Positions 8,698-19,090 of a DNA stretch of 64,000 bases are shown one piece after another. Origin of the DNA: a bacterium (GTDB lineage: Bacteria; Planctomycetota; UBA1135; UBA2386); NCBI GenBank assembly GCA_030432695.1, contig JAUILN010000007.1:434001-498000 (forward strand). The letters are read 5' to 3'. The stretch's first letter is position 1. Each line of letters opens with the position of its first letter. The position numbers were made by a program, and so were the translations under genes. The notes below the pieces were generated by a model. It worked only from the letters and a program-made list of their open reading frames with translations, made no database searches and was not told the DNA's origin.

Positions 8698-8718
8698 GTC
8701 GTCGCGGCACGCGCCGAC
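8698..8718 (+). terminator. Possible hairpin terminator after pntB
   Basis: Stem of 9 bp with one mismatch and a 3-nt loop (GTCGTCGCG / CGCGCCGAC), 17 bp past the pntB stop and before the convergent regulator gene. No T-run follows. An 11-base direct repeat (ACTTCCGGGAG) flanks it on both sides. Confidence 0.35.
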
Positions 8719-8740
8719 TTCCGGGAGGAGTGGATCGGAG

Positions 8741-9226
8741 TCAGGCTCGCGCCGAACCGGGCCGGAACAGCCGATCGCGGAAGCGGCTGTCGGGGAACTT
8801 CGCGGCGACCTCCCGGGCGCGCCGCATCGCCTCGGCCACCGGCACCAGGACCGCGCCCTCTTCGACGGGGATCCACACCGCGTGGTCGGCAGCGGCCTCG
8901 ACCTTGCGATCGAACTCCTCGGTCGAATCGGAGTCGGACAACCGATCCAGCAGGCCCTGGTCGACCAACGCCGCGCCGGCCAGCACCGGCTGCTCACGGC
9001 GCCCCAGGAGTTCGTCGCAGGACACGCCGAACAGGTCGGCCAATGCGATGATGTCGGTGCACGGTGGTAGCCGGGTACCGCTCTCCCACCGCGAGACCGC
9101 CGACTCGTGGCAGCCGACCGCCTGCGCCACCTGATCCTGGGTGAGATTGCGCCGCGCACGCAGCTCCCGCAGGTTGGCAGCCACGACCTTGGACAGCTCG
9201 CGGCGCTGTGGGTTGGCTTTGGTCAC
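8741..9226 (-). CDS. XRE-family helix-turn-helix regulator
   Basis: 161 residues. Residues 12-70 form a canonical XRE/Cro HTH: NLRELRARRNLTQDQVAQAVGCHESAVSRWESG followed by DIIALADLFGVSCDELLG. The remaining 90 residues are helical and acidic with no recognisable ligand domain (a hydrophobic stretch AVWIPVEEGAVLVPVAEAM may be the core). It sits alone between the transhydrogenase operon (convergent) and nhaD. It may control itself or nhaD; an imperfect palindrome 57 bp upstream is a candidate operator. Target unknown. Confidence 0.88.
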   Translation of the reverse strand: MTKANPQRRELSKVVAANLRELRARRNLTQDQVAQAVGCHESAVSRWESGTRLPPCTDIIALADLFGVSCDELLGRREQPVLAGAALVDQGLLDRLSDSDSTEEFDRKVEAAADHAVWIPVEEGAVLVPVAEAMRRAREVAAKFPDSRFRDRLFRPGSARA

Positions 9227-9282
9227 GCGGAGTGCAGAGGTCGGAACGAAGGTCGGGATCGCGCCGCGCAGGCCGCGGCTCC

Positions 9283-9299
9283 GGTCAGTCTAGATGACC
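9283..9299. promoter_or_regulatory. Candidate operator upstream of the XRE gene
   Basis: GGTCA-GTCTAGA-TGACC, an inverted repeat with 5-bp arms around a TCTAGA core, 57-73 bp upstream of the XRE start and past the end of nhaD. CTAG-centred sites are rare in GC-rich DNA, which makes it stand out. Autoregulation is inference only. Confidence 0.35.
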
Positions 9300-9330
9300 T
9301 TTCGGCAGGATTCGCGCTCAGGCTGAACCC

Positions 9331-9400
9331 GAAGTCTGGCTCCACCCGACCGCTACCGCCGCGCTGGTGGCGCTCGTCGGGCGAAGTCAGGCTCCACCGG
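9331..9400. repeat. Imperfect 18-bp direct repeat with hairpin around the nhaD stop
   Basis: GAAGTCTGGCTCCACCCG (9331-9348) and GAAGTCAGGCTCCACCGG (9383-9400) match at 16 of 18 bases; the second copy contains the nhaD stop codon. Between them (about 9350-9372) is a hairpin of 8 pairs including two wobbles, which may act as the nhaD terminator. The repeat looks like a small duplication of the gene's 3' end. Confidence 0.45.
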
Positions 9401-10775
9401 GCGCGTTGATCAACGCGTGCACCCAGATCGAGCCGGCGTATCCGAGCGCGATCGCCCAGATCCACTTCAGGTGACCGAAGAAGGTGTATCGACCCCGCGC
9501 CGTGCCCATCAGCGCGACGCCTGCCGCGGAGCCAACCGACAGCAGCGAGCCACCTACGCCCGCGGTCAGCGTGACCAGCAGCCACTGGTACAGCCGGTAC
9601 TTCTCGACCACTTCGGGACTCGCCTCTGCGGCACGGAGCGATGCCGTCAGCATGTCGGGCTCCATACCGAGCACGGCAAACATCACCGGCACGTTGTCGA
9701 GCACCGCGGAGATCAGGCCGACGCCCACGTTGGCCACGGTCGGACCCAGATCGTCGTACAGGAACTCCGAGGCGATGGTGAGGTAGCCCAGTTCGGAGAG
9801 CCCGCCGACACAGAGGATCACGCCGAAGAAGAACAGCAGCGTGTCCCATTCGACCTCGGCGATGTTGTCGAAGACGTCGACGGTCTTCACCTTGTCGACC
9901 TTCTTCGCCTTCATGGTCCGCAGGTAGCCGTAGAGCATGAAGTAGGCGAGGCCCGTCGTCATGCCGAGGAACGGCGGCAGGTGCAGGAACATGTGGAAGC
10001 ACACTGCCGTGGCGATCGTCGCCAGGAACAGCAGGATGACCACCAGCCAGCCTTGCTTGAGTTCCACGTCCTCCGTGACGGGGTCGGGCTTCTGGTTGGG
10101 GATCGCGAAGTGCATGCACACTGCCGGGATCAGCCAATTCACCAGCGACGGCGGCACCAGTTGGAAGAACTGCGCCGTGCCGACGTGACCCTCCTGCCAG
10201 ACCAGCAGCGTGGTGATGTCGCCGAACGGCGAGAAGGCACCGCCGGCGTTGGCGGCAACCACGATGTTCACGCACCCGACGCCGATGAACTTGGTGTTCT
10301 GGCGGCCGACCGTCGACACCACCGCGCCCATCAGCAAGGCGGTCGTGAGGTTGTCCGCGATCGGCGAGATCACGAACGCCAACGCGCCGGTGGCCCAGAA
10401 CACCGAGCGCAATCCGAACCCGGACGACACCAGGATCGCATTCAGCTTCAGGAACACGTTCCGGTGCGCGATGGCGCTGATGTAGGTCATCGCCACCATC
10501 AGGAAGAGGAACAACGCCCCGAAGTCGGCGACGTGGTGCATGACCCGCTCCTCGATGAAGTGCGGGTCCAGGCCTTCTTTGGTCGAGTAGGCCAGCGCCG
10601 TGAGGATCCAGATGATCCCGGCCCCGGCGATCACCGGCTTGGACTTACGGAGGTGGATCAGGTCCTCGGTGACGACGAGGGCGTAGGCGAGCCCGAACAC
10701 TGCGAGCGCAGTCAGGCCGAGGCCCGTCGAGGTGAAGTCTTCGACGGCGCTTTCGAGGAAACCGATCAACTGCAC
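9387..10775 (-). CDS. nhaD: NhaD-type Na+/H+ antiporter
   Basis: 462 residues, a multi-pass inner-membrane protein of the ion transporter superfamily. The GTG start at 10775 (VQLIGFLESAVEDF) is chosen for its clear AAGGAG Shine-Dalgarno; the frame is open further upstream but is low-complexity Arg/Pro. Conserved NhaD pieces are visible: SPIADNLTTALLMGAVV, ANAGGAFSPFGDITTLLVWQ, DNVPVMFAVLG and GSLLSVGSAAGVALMG. About 11-12 hydrophobic helices. Sodium extrusion at alkaline pH or in salt would suit a marine organism (inference). It stands alone on its strand, with an inverted repeat in the leader. Confidence 0.93.
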   Translation of the reverse strand: MQLIGFLESAVEDFTSTGLGLTALAVFGLAYALVVTEDLIHLRKSKPVIAGAGIIWILTALAYSTKEGLDPHFIEERVMHHVADFGALFLFLMVAMTYISAIAHRNVFLKLNAILVSSGFGLRSVFWATGALAFVISPIADNLTTALLMGAVVSTVGRQNTKFIGVGCVNIVVAANAGGAFSPFGDITTLLVWQEGHVGTAQFFQLVPPSLVNWLIPAVCMHFAIPNQKPDPVTEDVELKQGWLVVILLFLATIATAVCFHMFLHLPPFLGMTTGLAYFMLYGYLRTMKAKKVDKVKTVDVFDNIAEVEWDTLLFFFGVILCVGGLSELGYLTIASEFLYDDLGPTVANVGVGLISAVLDNVPVMFAVLGMEPDMLTASLRAAEASPEVVEKYRLYQWLLVTLTAGVGGSLLSVGSAAGVALMGTARGRYTFFGHLKWIWAIALGYAGSIWVHALINAPGGA

Positions 10776-10789
10776 GTCTCCTTGGCGAT

Positions 10790-10809
10790 GGTCCGGTGTC
10801 GAGCGGACC
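10790..10809 (-). promoter_or_regulatory. Inverted repeat in the nhaD leader
   Basis: GGTCCG and CGGACC arms with an 8-nt loop, starting 14 bp upstream of the GTG and just before the Shine-Dalgarno. It could modulate nhaD translation or bind a regulator. Six-bp arms are weak evidence. Confidence 0.25.
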
Positions 10810-10952
10810 GGTGGCGAGAGGGGACGGCCAAGGATCGGGACCGGCGAGCCGCAGGCAATCGAATTCCCGGCTCCCGCGCGATTCCGCGCGCGACGCGTGG
10901 GGAGTCCTGGCGACGCGCCGCGCACCTGCCGGATGAGCCCGGCGCGAAACGC

Positions 10953-11849
10953 TCAGGAGTGCGTGGGGGGAGCGTCGTCGTCCCGGTCGTCGACGCCCGG
11001 AAGCGCCGGGGATTCGCCGTCGCCATCGACCGCAGGGCGATCGGCGAGCAGTCGTCCCGCTTCCGATTCCGGTGCGTCGGTCGCTGATTGCTCTGGTTTT
11101 TCGGCGGTCGTCCCCGGTGTCCCGTCGATGCGCTCACCGTCCATCGTGCCCGGCACGGCATAGGCCTCGATGACCGCCCGCACTGTCGCGATCTTGCCCG
11201 CCTGTCCAGCGCCCAACAACGAGCGGACGTGCGGCTTCTCGAACGGCGTGTCGAGCTCCACACCCGCACCCTCGGGGAACAGCACCGGCTCCTCCTTGGC
11301 ACCGAACGCCAAGGGCGGAAGTTCGCCTTCGGCCGGAGCCCGCGAGGCCTGGTCGATGAGGTCGCGCAGCGGCACCCCACGCAGGACCAGCAGCTCCCAG
11401 GGGCTGTCTTCGAGGCGCCGCGCGAACAGCTCGTGCAGCGCGAGGATGTGCCGACACGGCGGATCGGGCTCGGAGCAGGTGCAGGCCGAGCTGACGCGGC
11501 GGGTCTCGGGGAACACCGCCTCGCCGACGATCCGCGCGATCAGCCGATCGAACGAACGCGGCACCTGACCCTTCTTCAGGGCCTCGAGCATGCTCGACGA
11601 GCGGCGCAGCACGCGCACCACCTGTGGCCAGATCTTCGCGGGCAACGGCGGCGCCTGGATGCTGACCTCGTGGAGCGCCCCCATGGAGCCCTCGATCTCG
11701 GCCTGGATCGAGCCGGCACCGACCCGCACCCGCGGGCTGCGGATCGACGGCAGCGACGCCAGCGCCTGCTCCAGCCGATGGTCCTCGACGCTCTGCGACG
11801 TGATCAGCCGCCAGCGCTCGCCCATCGTCAGTGCGCGGGGTTCCTTCAT
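10953..11849 (-). CDS. SWIM zinc-finger protein, partner of SNF2 helicase
   Basis: 298 residues, ATG overlapping the helicase stop by one base (TGATG). The SWIM motif CxCx(n)CxH appears as ACTCSEPDPPCRHILAL near residues 124-140, after an N-terminal domain of the kind seen in bacterial SWIM proteins (KIWPQVVRVL). The last 60 residues are acidic, low complexity and probably disordered. SWIM proteins and SNF2 helicases are a recurrent gene pair in bacteria, presumed to act together on DNA or protein-DNA complexes. Precise role unknown. Confidence 0.9.
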   Translation of the reverse strand: MKEPRALTMGERWRLITSQSVEDHRLEQALASLPSIRSPRVRVGAGSIQAEIEGSMGALHEVSIQAPPLPAKIWPQVVRVLRRSSSMLEALKKGQVPRSFDRLIARIVGEAVFPETRRVSSACTCSEPDPPCRHILALHELFARRLEDSPWELLVLRGVPLRDLIDQASRAPAEGELPPLAFGAKEEPVLFPEGAGVELDTPFEKPHVRSLLGAGQAGKIATVRAVIEAYAVPGTMDGERIDGTPGTTAEKPEQSATDAPESEAGRLLADRPAVDGDGESPALPGVDDRDDDAPPTHS

Positions 11850-14800
11850 CAGGTGAGCGCCTCCTTGCGGTCGAGCACCAAGAGGCGCCTCAGCTCGTCG
11901 TTGTTCAGCTCGGTCAACCAGTTCTCACCGGCACCCAGCAGCGTGTTGGCGACATCGCGCTTGGCCTCCAGCATCGACTGGATCCGCTCCTCGAGCGTGC
12001 CGATGCACACGAACTTGTGCACGAAGACGTTGCGCTGCTGACCGATGCGGAACGCGCGGTCGGTCGCCTGGTCCTCCACCGCCGGGTTCCACCAGCGGTC
12101 GAAGTGGAACACGCGGTTGGCCGCGGTGAGGTTGAGGCCGGTGCCGCCCGCCTTGAGCGACAGCACGAACAGCCGCGGGCCGTCCTTCCGGGACTCCTGG
12201 AAGTCTGCGACCATGTCCTCGCGGTCACGCTGCGGCACGCCACCGTGCAGGAACAGCGTCTTGCCGCCGAAGGTCTCTTCCAAGTGGGTCTTCAGCAGCG
12301 TGCCCATCTCCTTGAACTGCGTGAAGATCAGGCAGCGGTCGCCTTCCTCCAGCGCCTCCTCGAGCATCTCGGTGAGGAGGTCGAGCTTGGCCGAACGGTT
12401 CGGCAGGCTGGAGCCGTCGCTGTGGTAGTGCGCCGGGTGGTTGCAGACCTGCTTGAGGCGCAGCAGCGTGGTCAGGATCGCGCCGCGGCGCTGGATGCCC
12501 TCGCCGGCGTCCTCGACCTCCTGCAGGCCCTTCTGGACCACGGCCTCGTAGAGCACCGCCTGCTCGCGCGACAGGTTCGAGGCCACCACCTGCTCCGACT
12601 TCTCCGGCAGGTCGCTGATGATGTCCGGGTCGGTCTTCAGCCGGCGCAGCACGAACGGCCGCACCAGCCGACCAAGGGTCGAGGCCTTGCTGCGGCTGTG
12701 CTGCTTGACGATCGGGTGCTCGAGGGTCTGCAGGAACTGCGTGCGGTTGCCGAGCAGGCCCTCGTTGAGGAAGTCCATGATCGACCAGAGGTCGAGCGGA
12801 CGGTTCTCGAGCGGCGTGCCGGTGAGCGCGAGGCGGAAGCGACCCTTGAGGGCGCGGGCGGCCTTCGACTGGCGGGTGGTCGGGTTCTTGATGTTCTGCG
12901 CCTCGTCGAGGATCACACCCTCCCAGATCCGCGACATGAACAGGTCCTGGTCGCGCTGCAGCAGGTTGTAGCTGGTCAGCACGACGTCGGACTCGTCCAT
13001 CGCGGCAGCGAACTCGGCGGGCTCGCGCGGCCGCAGCTTGCCGTGGAACAGGTGGGTGCGGATCGACGGCGAGAACCGCAGCAGCTCGCGGCGCCAATTG
13101 CCGAGCACCGAGACCGGGCACACCAGCAGCACCGAGCCGCGGGTCTCGTCGGGCTGGCGTTTCAGCCAGTCGAGGATCACCACGATCGCCTGGACCGTCT
13201 TGCCGAGACCCATGTCGTCGGCGAGGCAGGCACCGAAGCCCTGGTCGACGAGGTAGTGCATCCAGGCGTGACCACGTGACTGGTAGGGCCGCAGCTCGCC
13301 GTGGAACTCCTTGGGAACCTCGCGCTCCTCGATGTCGCGGGCCTCGTCGAGCTTCTTGACCAGCTCTTCGAGGCGCGGTCCGCCGTCGAGGGTCTCCATC
13401 GCCAGGCCGTGGAGGTGGGTCGCGCCGCCGAGCTTGAGGCGCAGCGCCTCGAAGAAGCTGATGCGCGAGCCCTCCTGGCCCATCCGCTTGCGGAACTCGG
13501 CGATCGCCTCGCGATCCTTCGGAGTCAGCAGGACCGGGCCGCGCTCGAGCTGGACCAACGGGGAGCGGGCGTCGACCAGCTTCTTGAACTCCTCCTCGCT
13601 GAGTTCGTGGTCGCCGACCGCGAGGGTCCACTTGAAGTCGAACCACGGCCGCGGACCACCGGCCTCGTCGGGCCGCTCGGTGAGCGAGACCCGCGCGGAC
13701 AGCCGCTGCATCGATTCGAGGCCGGGCAGGGTGATCCGGAAGCCCTCGTTCTCGAGGAGGGTCAGGTGGTCGAGAACCTGGTCGAGTTCCTCGCGATTCA
13801 GCGACGCCCTGCCGTCGGCCATGTTCATGGCGCGGTGCAGGGCCGGCACCTTGCCGCCGACCTGGTGCAACAGAGCACGCAGGTCCTCCAGGACCTCGCG
13901 GGCGTTGGGGTCGGGGAAGGGATCGTGGTCGAGCTGGTCGTGCAGGTCCTCGAGCGGCTCGCGGAGATCGACGCCGGGGACCGGGCGGAACAGCAGCTGG
14001 ATGCCCCACGGCACGCCCTCCTCGAGTTCCTCGGTCGGCGCCAGGATCTCGATCAGCGGCTCGGGGCGGATCTTGAAGAACGCGTCGGGAAGGCGCTCGG
14101 CGGAGCCGTGTCCCGGCGACGCGCCGGCACCGACCGCCTGGACCGCACACGCATCGACCGCGTGGGCCACGCAGCGGAAGGCGAGGTTGCGAGCGGTGAC
14201 CGTCCAGACGGGGTCGTCGGTGGCGGCGAAGCGCGCGGTGCGTGCGAACCCCGGCACCAGTTCGGCGACGGCGGCGAGGGCCTGCAGCGCGGAGGTGGTC
14301 CAGACCGGCACGTACGACAGGAAGCTCTTCTCCTCGGCGGGCGCGAAGTCACCGCGGGAGACCATCGCGCGGGCCAACCGGGCTGCCTCGCGCAGGAACA
14401 CGAGGCCGGGCCCCGCATCACCCGCCGTTCCCGATCCCGTGACCCCGACCAGGGGCAGCGCCGCGTCGTCGAGCAGGAGTTCGACCGCCTGCTCCAACGG
14501 AAGACTGCGCGCGGGCAGGCGCCACAGGCCCGGCACCGTGCGGTCGTTGCCGCGCTCGGGAATCGTCGCGATCCGCACGATCGGGCGGAGCGACGATTCC
14601 ACCGTAGGGAACACGACCTCGATCTCGGAGTCGAGCATCTCGCTCCGCACCGACGCCGGCAACCGCTCGCCTACTTCTGCCACGCCGGCGACTCCGGACG
14701 CGAAGAAGGCCACGCGCGCCTCCGCGGGCAGGCGGGCGTGCAGATAGACGGCGTCCAGGAACGACTGGTCTGCGGACAAGGTGCAGGGACACCCGAAGTG

Positions 14801-14899
14801 GGCGGACAGGCGGGGTGAGGGGTCTCGGCTACCTGCGAAGCGGCCGGAATGCGAGCGGATCGACCCGTCGTGGGTGCGATCCACGGCAAAGCGGCCCAC
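11849..14899 (-). CDS. SNF2-family DNA helicase/translocase (HepA-like)
   Basis: 1016 residues. Residues 1-420 are poorly conserved. About 420-510 match the SNF2-associated DUF3670 region (ELSEEEFKKLVDARSPLVQL, then TPKDREAIAEFRKR). The ATPase starts near 545: LADDMGLGKTVQA (motif I, near 562), VCPVSVLGNW (Ia), DEAQNIKNP (motif II, near 668), LTGTPLENRP (III). The helicase-C half has FTQFKEMG, FLHGG, LSLKAGGTGLNLT (V) and DQATDRAFRIGQ (VI). The DEAQ rather than DEAH box fits this bacterial branch. Upstream of, and coupled to, the SWIM gene. Likely an ATP-driven dsDNA translocase clearing proteins; no restriction or defence genes sit beside it. Confidence 0.93.
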   Translation of the reverse strand: MGRFAVDRTHDGSIRSHSGRFAGSRDPSPRLSAHFGCPCTLSADQSFLDAVYLHARLPAEARVAFFASGVAGVAEVGERLPASVRSEMLDSEIEVVFPTVESSLRPIVRIATIPERGNDRTVPGLWRLPARSLPLEQAVELLLDDAALPLVGVTGSGTAGDAGPGLVFLREAARLARAMVSRGDFAPAEEKSFLSYVPVWTTSALQALAAVAELVPGFARTARFAATDDPVWTVTARNLAFRCVAHAVDACAVQAVGAGASPGHGSAERLPDAFFKIRPEPLIEILAPTEELEEGVPWGIQLLFRPVPGVDLREPLEDLHDQLDHDPFPDPNAREVLEDLRALLHQVGGKVPALHRAMNMADGRASLNREELDQVLDHLTLLENEGFRITLPGLESMQRLSARVSLTERPDEAGGPRPWFDFKWTLAVGDHELSEEEFKKLVDARSPLVQLERGPVLLTPKDREAIAEFRKRMGQEGSRISFFEALRLKLGGATHLHGLAMETLDGGPRLEELVKKLDEARDIEEREVPKEFHGELRPYQSRGHAWMHYLVDQGFGACLADDMGLGKTVQAIVVILDWLKRQPDETRGSVLLVCPVSVLGNWRRELLRFSPSIRTHLFHGKLRPREPAEFAAAMDESDVVLTSYNLLQRDQDLFMSRIWEGVILDEAQNIKNPTTRQSKAARALKGRFRLALTGTPLENRPLDLWSIMDFLNEGLLGNRTQFLQTLEHPIVKQHSRSKASTLGRLVRPFVLRRLKTDPDIISDLPEKSEQVVASNLSREQAVLYEAVVQKGLQEVEDAGEGIQRRGAILTTLLRLKQVCNHPAHYHSDGSSLPNRSAKLDLLTEMLEEALEEGDRCLIFTQFKEMGTLLKTHLEETFGGKTLFLHGGVPQRDREDMVADFQESRKDGPRLFVLSLKAGGTGLNLTAANRVFHFDRWWNPAVEDQATDRAFRIGQQRNVFVHKFVCIGTLEERIQSMLEAKRDVANTLLGAGENWLTELNNDELRRLLVLDRKEALT

Positions 14900-14947
14900 C
14901 GCCTGTGCGAAGGACCGCCTTGATTCGCCGCGCGCGCGAAGCGCTCA

Positions 14948-14976
14948 CCTATAGCACGATCGCGGCGAGCTTGCAG
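14948..14976 (-). promoter_or_regulatory. Weak candidate promoter for the SNF2-SWIM operon
   Basis: An extended -10-like TGCTATAGG reads leftward at 14956-14948, about 50 bp upstream of the helicase ATG, with a poor -35 (CTGCAA). AT-rich hexamers are rare here, which is the main reason to note it. Confidence 0.25.
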
Positions 14977-15061
14977 CCTCTGGGCGCGTGAATGCCTCGC
15001 CCGAGAGAACCGTTCGTGCTGTGCGACGGCGGAAGCTCCTCGGAGGGTGTGAGTCGATCGA

Positions 15062-15094
15062 CCCGCGCGCTCTGCGCGGGCCCGGAGGGCCCGC
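15062..15094 (-). terminator. Overlapping GC hairpins downstream of the cox operon
   Basis: Two alternative stems: CCCGCGC/GCGCGGG (15062-15080) and the 8-bp GCGGGCCC/GGGCCCGC with a 3-nt loop (15076-15094). They lie 55-87 bp past the last cox gene in the direction of transcription. No T-run, so either a Rho-assisted or processing hairpin. Apart from these stems, I see no gene between 14900 and 15148. Confidence 0.4.
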
Positions 15095-15148
15095 CCAGCA
15101 ACAACTGAGAGGCTCGGCGATGTGGTTCGACGACCTGGCGAGTGCCTC

Positions 15149-15577
15149 TCAGTGCCCGCCCTTGTGCTCGTACTCGTGGAACACCGGCTGCTGGTATTCG
15201 GCCGGAGTACTGGCTGCCGGGTCGGCCTGACCGCGCGTCGCCACGTCGGAGATCGTGAACAGGAACAGCAGCGACAGGAAGATCAGCGAGCCGAGGAACG
15301 CGATGTTGTTCATCGCCGTGTCCCACTTCAGGTGCATGAACACCGCCATGACCAGCGACGCCTTCACCGACGCGACCAGCATGGCGATGAACATGCTCGC
15401 CGAGCCGAGGTGCAAGCCGGAGACCGGCTCCGCGATCGCCACGGTCAGGAACGTGAAGAACAGCAGCGCCGCGTAGATCGCGAAGAACAGCCCGGCCGAA
15501 GCCGGGTGGGCGTGGTGGGTGTGGTCGACGACGACTTCGTCGTGACCGTGTGCGCCGTGAGTAGAGTGATCCGACAT
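15149..15577 (-). CDS. Cytochrome c oxidase subunit IV (small membrane subunit)
   Basis: 142 residues. A His-rich N-terminus (several HxH) precedes three hydrophobic helices (about 29-50, 60-82 and 90-110), with LVMAVFMHLKWD between helices 2 and 3, as in prokaryotic CtaF/CoxD-type subunit IV proteins. Last gene of the caa3 operon, 46 bp after cox3. It supports assembly or stability of the oxidase rather than catalysis. Confidence 0.88.
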   Translation of the reverse strand: MSDHSTHGAHGHDEVVVDHTHHAHPASAGLFFAIYAALLFFTFLTVAIAEPVSGLHLGSASMFIAMLVASVKASLVMAVFMHLKWDTAMNNIAFLGSLIFLSLLFLFTISDVATRGQADPAASTPAEYQQPVFHEYEHKGGH

Positions 15578-15623
15578 CGGTGGATTCTCGTGATTCTGGT
15601 GTCGATCGATGCCTGCTACCGCC

Positions 15624-16321
15624 TCACGGGACCAGGTAGAGGAGCGGGAAGAGGAAGATCCAGATCACGTCGACGACGTGCCAGTAGAGACCGATCAGGT
15701 CGACCGGCAGGTAGAAGCCCGAGTGGAAGTGGCCCTTCTGCGCCCTCACGATCAGCCAGCCGATCAGGATCATCCCGACCAGCACGTGGATCCCGTGGAT
15801 CCCAGTCATCGTGAAGTAGAGGGCGAAGAACAGGTTCGGGAAGGGCAGGCCCTCGAGCACTTCGGCGTAGTGCGAACCCGGCACCGGGTTGAACCAGTAG
15901 CCGGGGCCGACGCCCTCGCTCAGCTTGCCGCTGTACTCGAAGTACTTGACCACCATGAACCCGGCCGCGAACAGCCAGGTGACGACCAGGTAGCCGACCA
16001 ACGCCTTCTTCTGGCTGAGCTGCGACGCACGCACGCCCATCGCCATCGTCCAGGAGCTGGTGAGCAGGAACACCGTGTTGAGTGCGCCGAGCTTCCAGTT
16101 GAGCGTCGAACCACCGGCGACGAAGGTCTCCGGGTAGACGTCGTGGTAGATGATGTAGGCGGCGAACAGGCCACCGAACAGCATCACTTCGGTCGCGAGG
16201 AACAGCCAGAAGGCCAGCTTGCCCGACTGGTACTCCTGCTCCGCGGTCTTGAAGTGGTGAGCGACCTCGTGGGTCGCGAAGCCACCGTCCGGAGTGGGGG
16301 TGACGACCTTGGCGTGTCCGC

Positions 16322-16325
<4 letters not shown>
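15624..16325 (-). CDS. ctaE: Cytochrome c oxidase subunit III
   Basis: 233 residues, ATG overlapping the cox1 stop by 4 bp. Five hydrophobic helices, with KLAFWLFLATEVMLFGGLFAAYI near residue 33 and FTMTGIHGIHVLVGMI and HVVDVIWIFLFPLLYLV near the C-terminus, the usual subunit III motifs. The two N-terminal helices of seven-helix forms are absent, as is normal in many bacterial five-helix versions. Inner-membrane, binds subunit I. Confidence 0.93.
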
Positions 16326-18034
<1,709 letters not shown>

Positions 18035-18055
18035 TGTCTTCGCCTCGGCGTCAGG

Positions 18056-19090
18056 TCACTTGAGCGTCTTCATCCACTCGATGATGTCCGCGATGTCCTC
18101 GTCGCTGAGGGCGGTTTCGTCGTAGGCCGTCATGACGGCGGTGTCGTAGCCTTCCACGATCTTGGCCTGCGGCTTGCGGATCGACTCATGGACGTATTCC
18201 GCGTCCACGGTGTAGCTCGAGCCATCGACGAGCTTGCCCTCCCGGCCCCAGATGCCCTGGTAGCTCGGACCGACCCGACGAGAACCGTCGAGGCTGTGGC
18301 AGGCCAGACACCCCGCCTTCGTGTACCAGTATTCGCCGCGAGCGACGGGATCGTCCGGAAGGCCACCCTTCCACGGCTCGTTCGCGAACTCCTCCTGGTT
18401 CACGACGTGCACCGTTCCGGCCATCTTGGAGTGCTGGTCACCGCAGTATTCCGCGCAGAACAGGTGGAAGTCCTGGCCGGCGAAGCCCTGACCCTCGGGA
18501 ACTTCGAACCACAGGATCTGCCGTACGCCCGGCACCACGTCACGCTTCTGGCGGAAGGCCGGCACGTAGAACGAGTGCAGCACGTCCTCGCTGGTCATCG
18601 TGACGCGCACCGGCTTGCCCTCGGGAACCCACATCTCTGCGGGAGTCTGCTTGGCGTCGCCGGGATGGATGATGCCCCAGGCCCACTTCTTCGCGCGCAC
18701 CGTGTAGCCGATCGCATCCTTCGGCGCCACCTGCTGGTCCATGTTGCCAACCAAGCCCCAAGCGAACACCACCATCACGATGACGGTCGGGATGAGGGTC
18801 CACACCACCTCCAGGGCGGTGTTGTGGGTGGTGTTGTTGGCCGCCGGCTGGTCGGCGTGCTTCCGCCGATAGCGAACGATCGAATACAGGAGGATCGCGA
18901 GGATCAGCCCGAAGAAGAACAGGCTGGTCGCGAACAGGAACGTGTACAGCGGGTCGATGTCGGCCGCGAAGGTCGACGCCGGCACAGGTAGCTGTCCGAA
19001 GGGGTCTTGGATGGCGAGCACGCAAGTCACCAGTTGGAGGACGCCAGGGTTGGAATGCGTTCGATCAGGGCGCGGGTCGAGGAATGTCAA
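18056..19090 (-). CDS. ctaC: Cytochrome c oxidase subunit II with fused cytochrome c (caa3)
   Basis: 344 residues. Two N-terminal helices (about 50-70 and 92-115), a cupredoxin domain with the CuA site CAEYCGDQHSKM near residue 210, then a C-terminal cytochrome c domain with CLACH near 260 and a distal Met (VMTAYDETALSDEDI). The fusion makes this a caa3 oxidase, able to take electrons straight from complex III-like donors. The start given is TTG at 19090, overlapping the SCO stop; a GTG 20 codons later (VTCVLAIQDP) would also leave an intact protein with a signal-like start, so the N-terminus is uncertain. Confidence 0.93.
   Translation of the reverse strand: MTFLDPRPDRTHSNPGVLQLVTCVLAIQDPFGQLPVPASTFAADIDPLYTFLFATSLFFFGLILAILLYSIVRYRRKHADQPAANNTTHNTALEVVWTLIPTVIVMVVFAWGLVGNMDQQVAPKDAIGYTVRAKKWAWGIIHPGDAKQTPAEMWVPEGKPVRVTMTSEDVLHSFYVPAFRQKRDVVPGVRQILWFEVPEGQGFAGQDFHLFCAEYCGDQHSKMAGTVHVVNQEEFANEPWKGGLPDDPVARGEYWYTKAGCLACHSLDGSRRVGPSYQGIWGREGKLVDGSSYTVDAEYVHESIRKPQAKIVEGYDTAVMTAYDETALSDEDIADIIEWMKTLK

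Noticed and set aside
11831..14818. Rightward frames of 482 and 505 codons opposite the SNF2 helicase
   Set aside because: Antisense shadows; the helicase motifs on the other strand are unambiguous.
19085..19090. TTGACA at the cox2 start as a -35 box
   Set aside because: The bases are the TTG start and second codon in a gene overlap; no -10 element follows.
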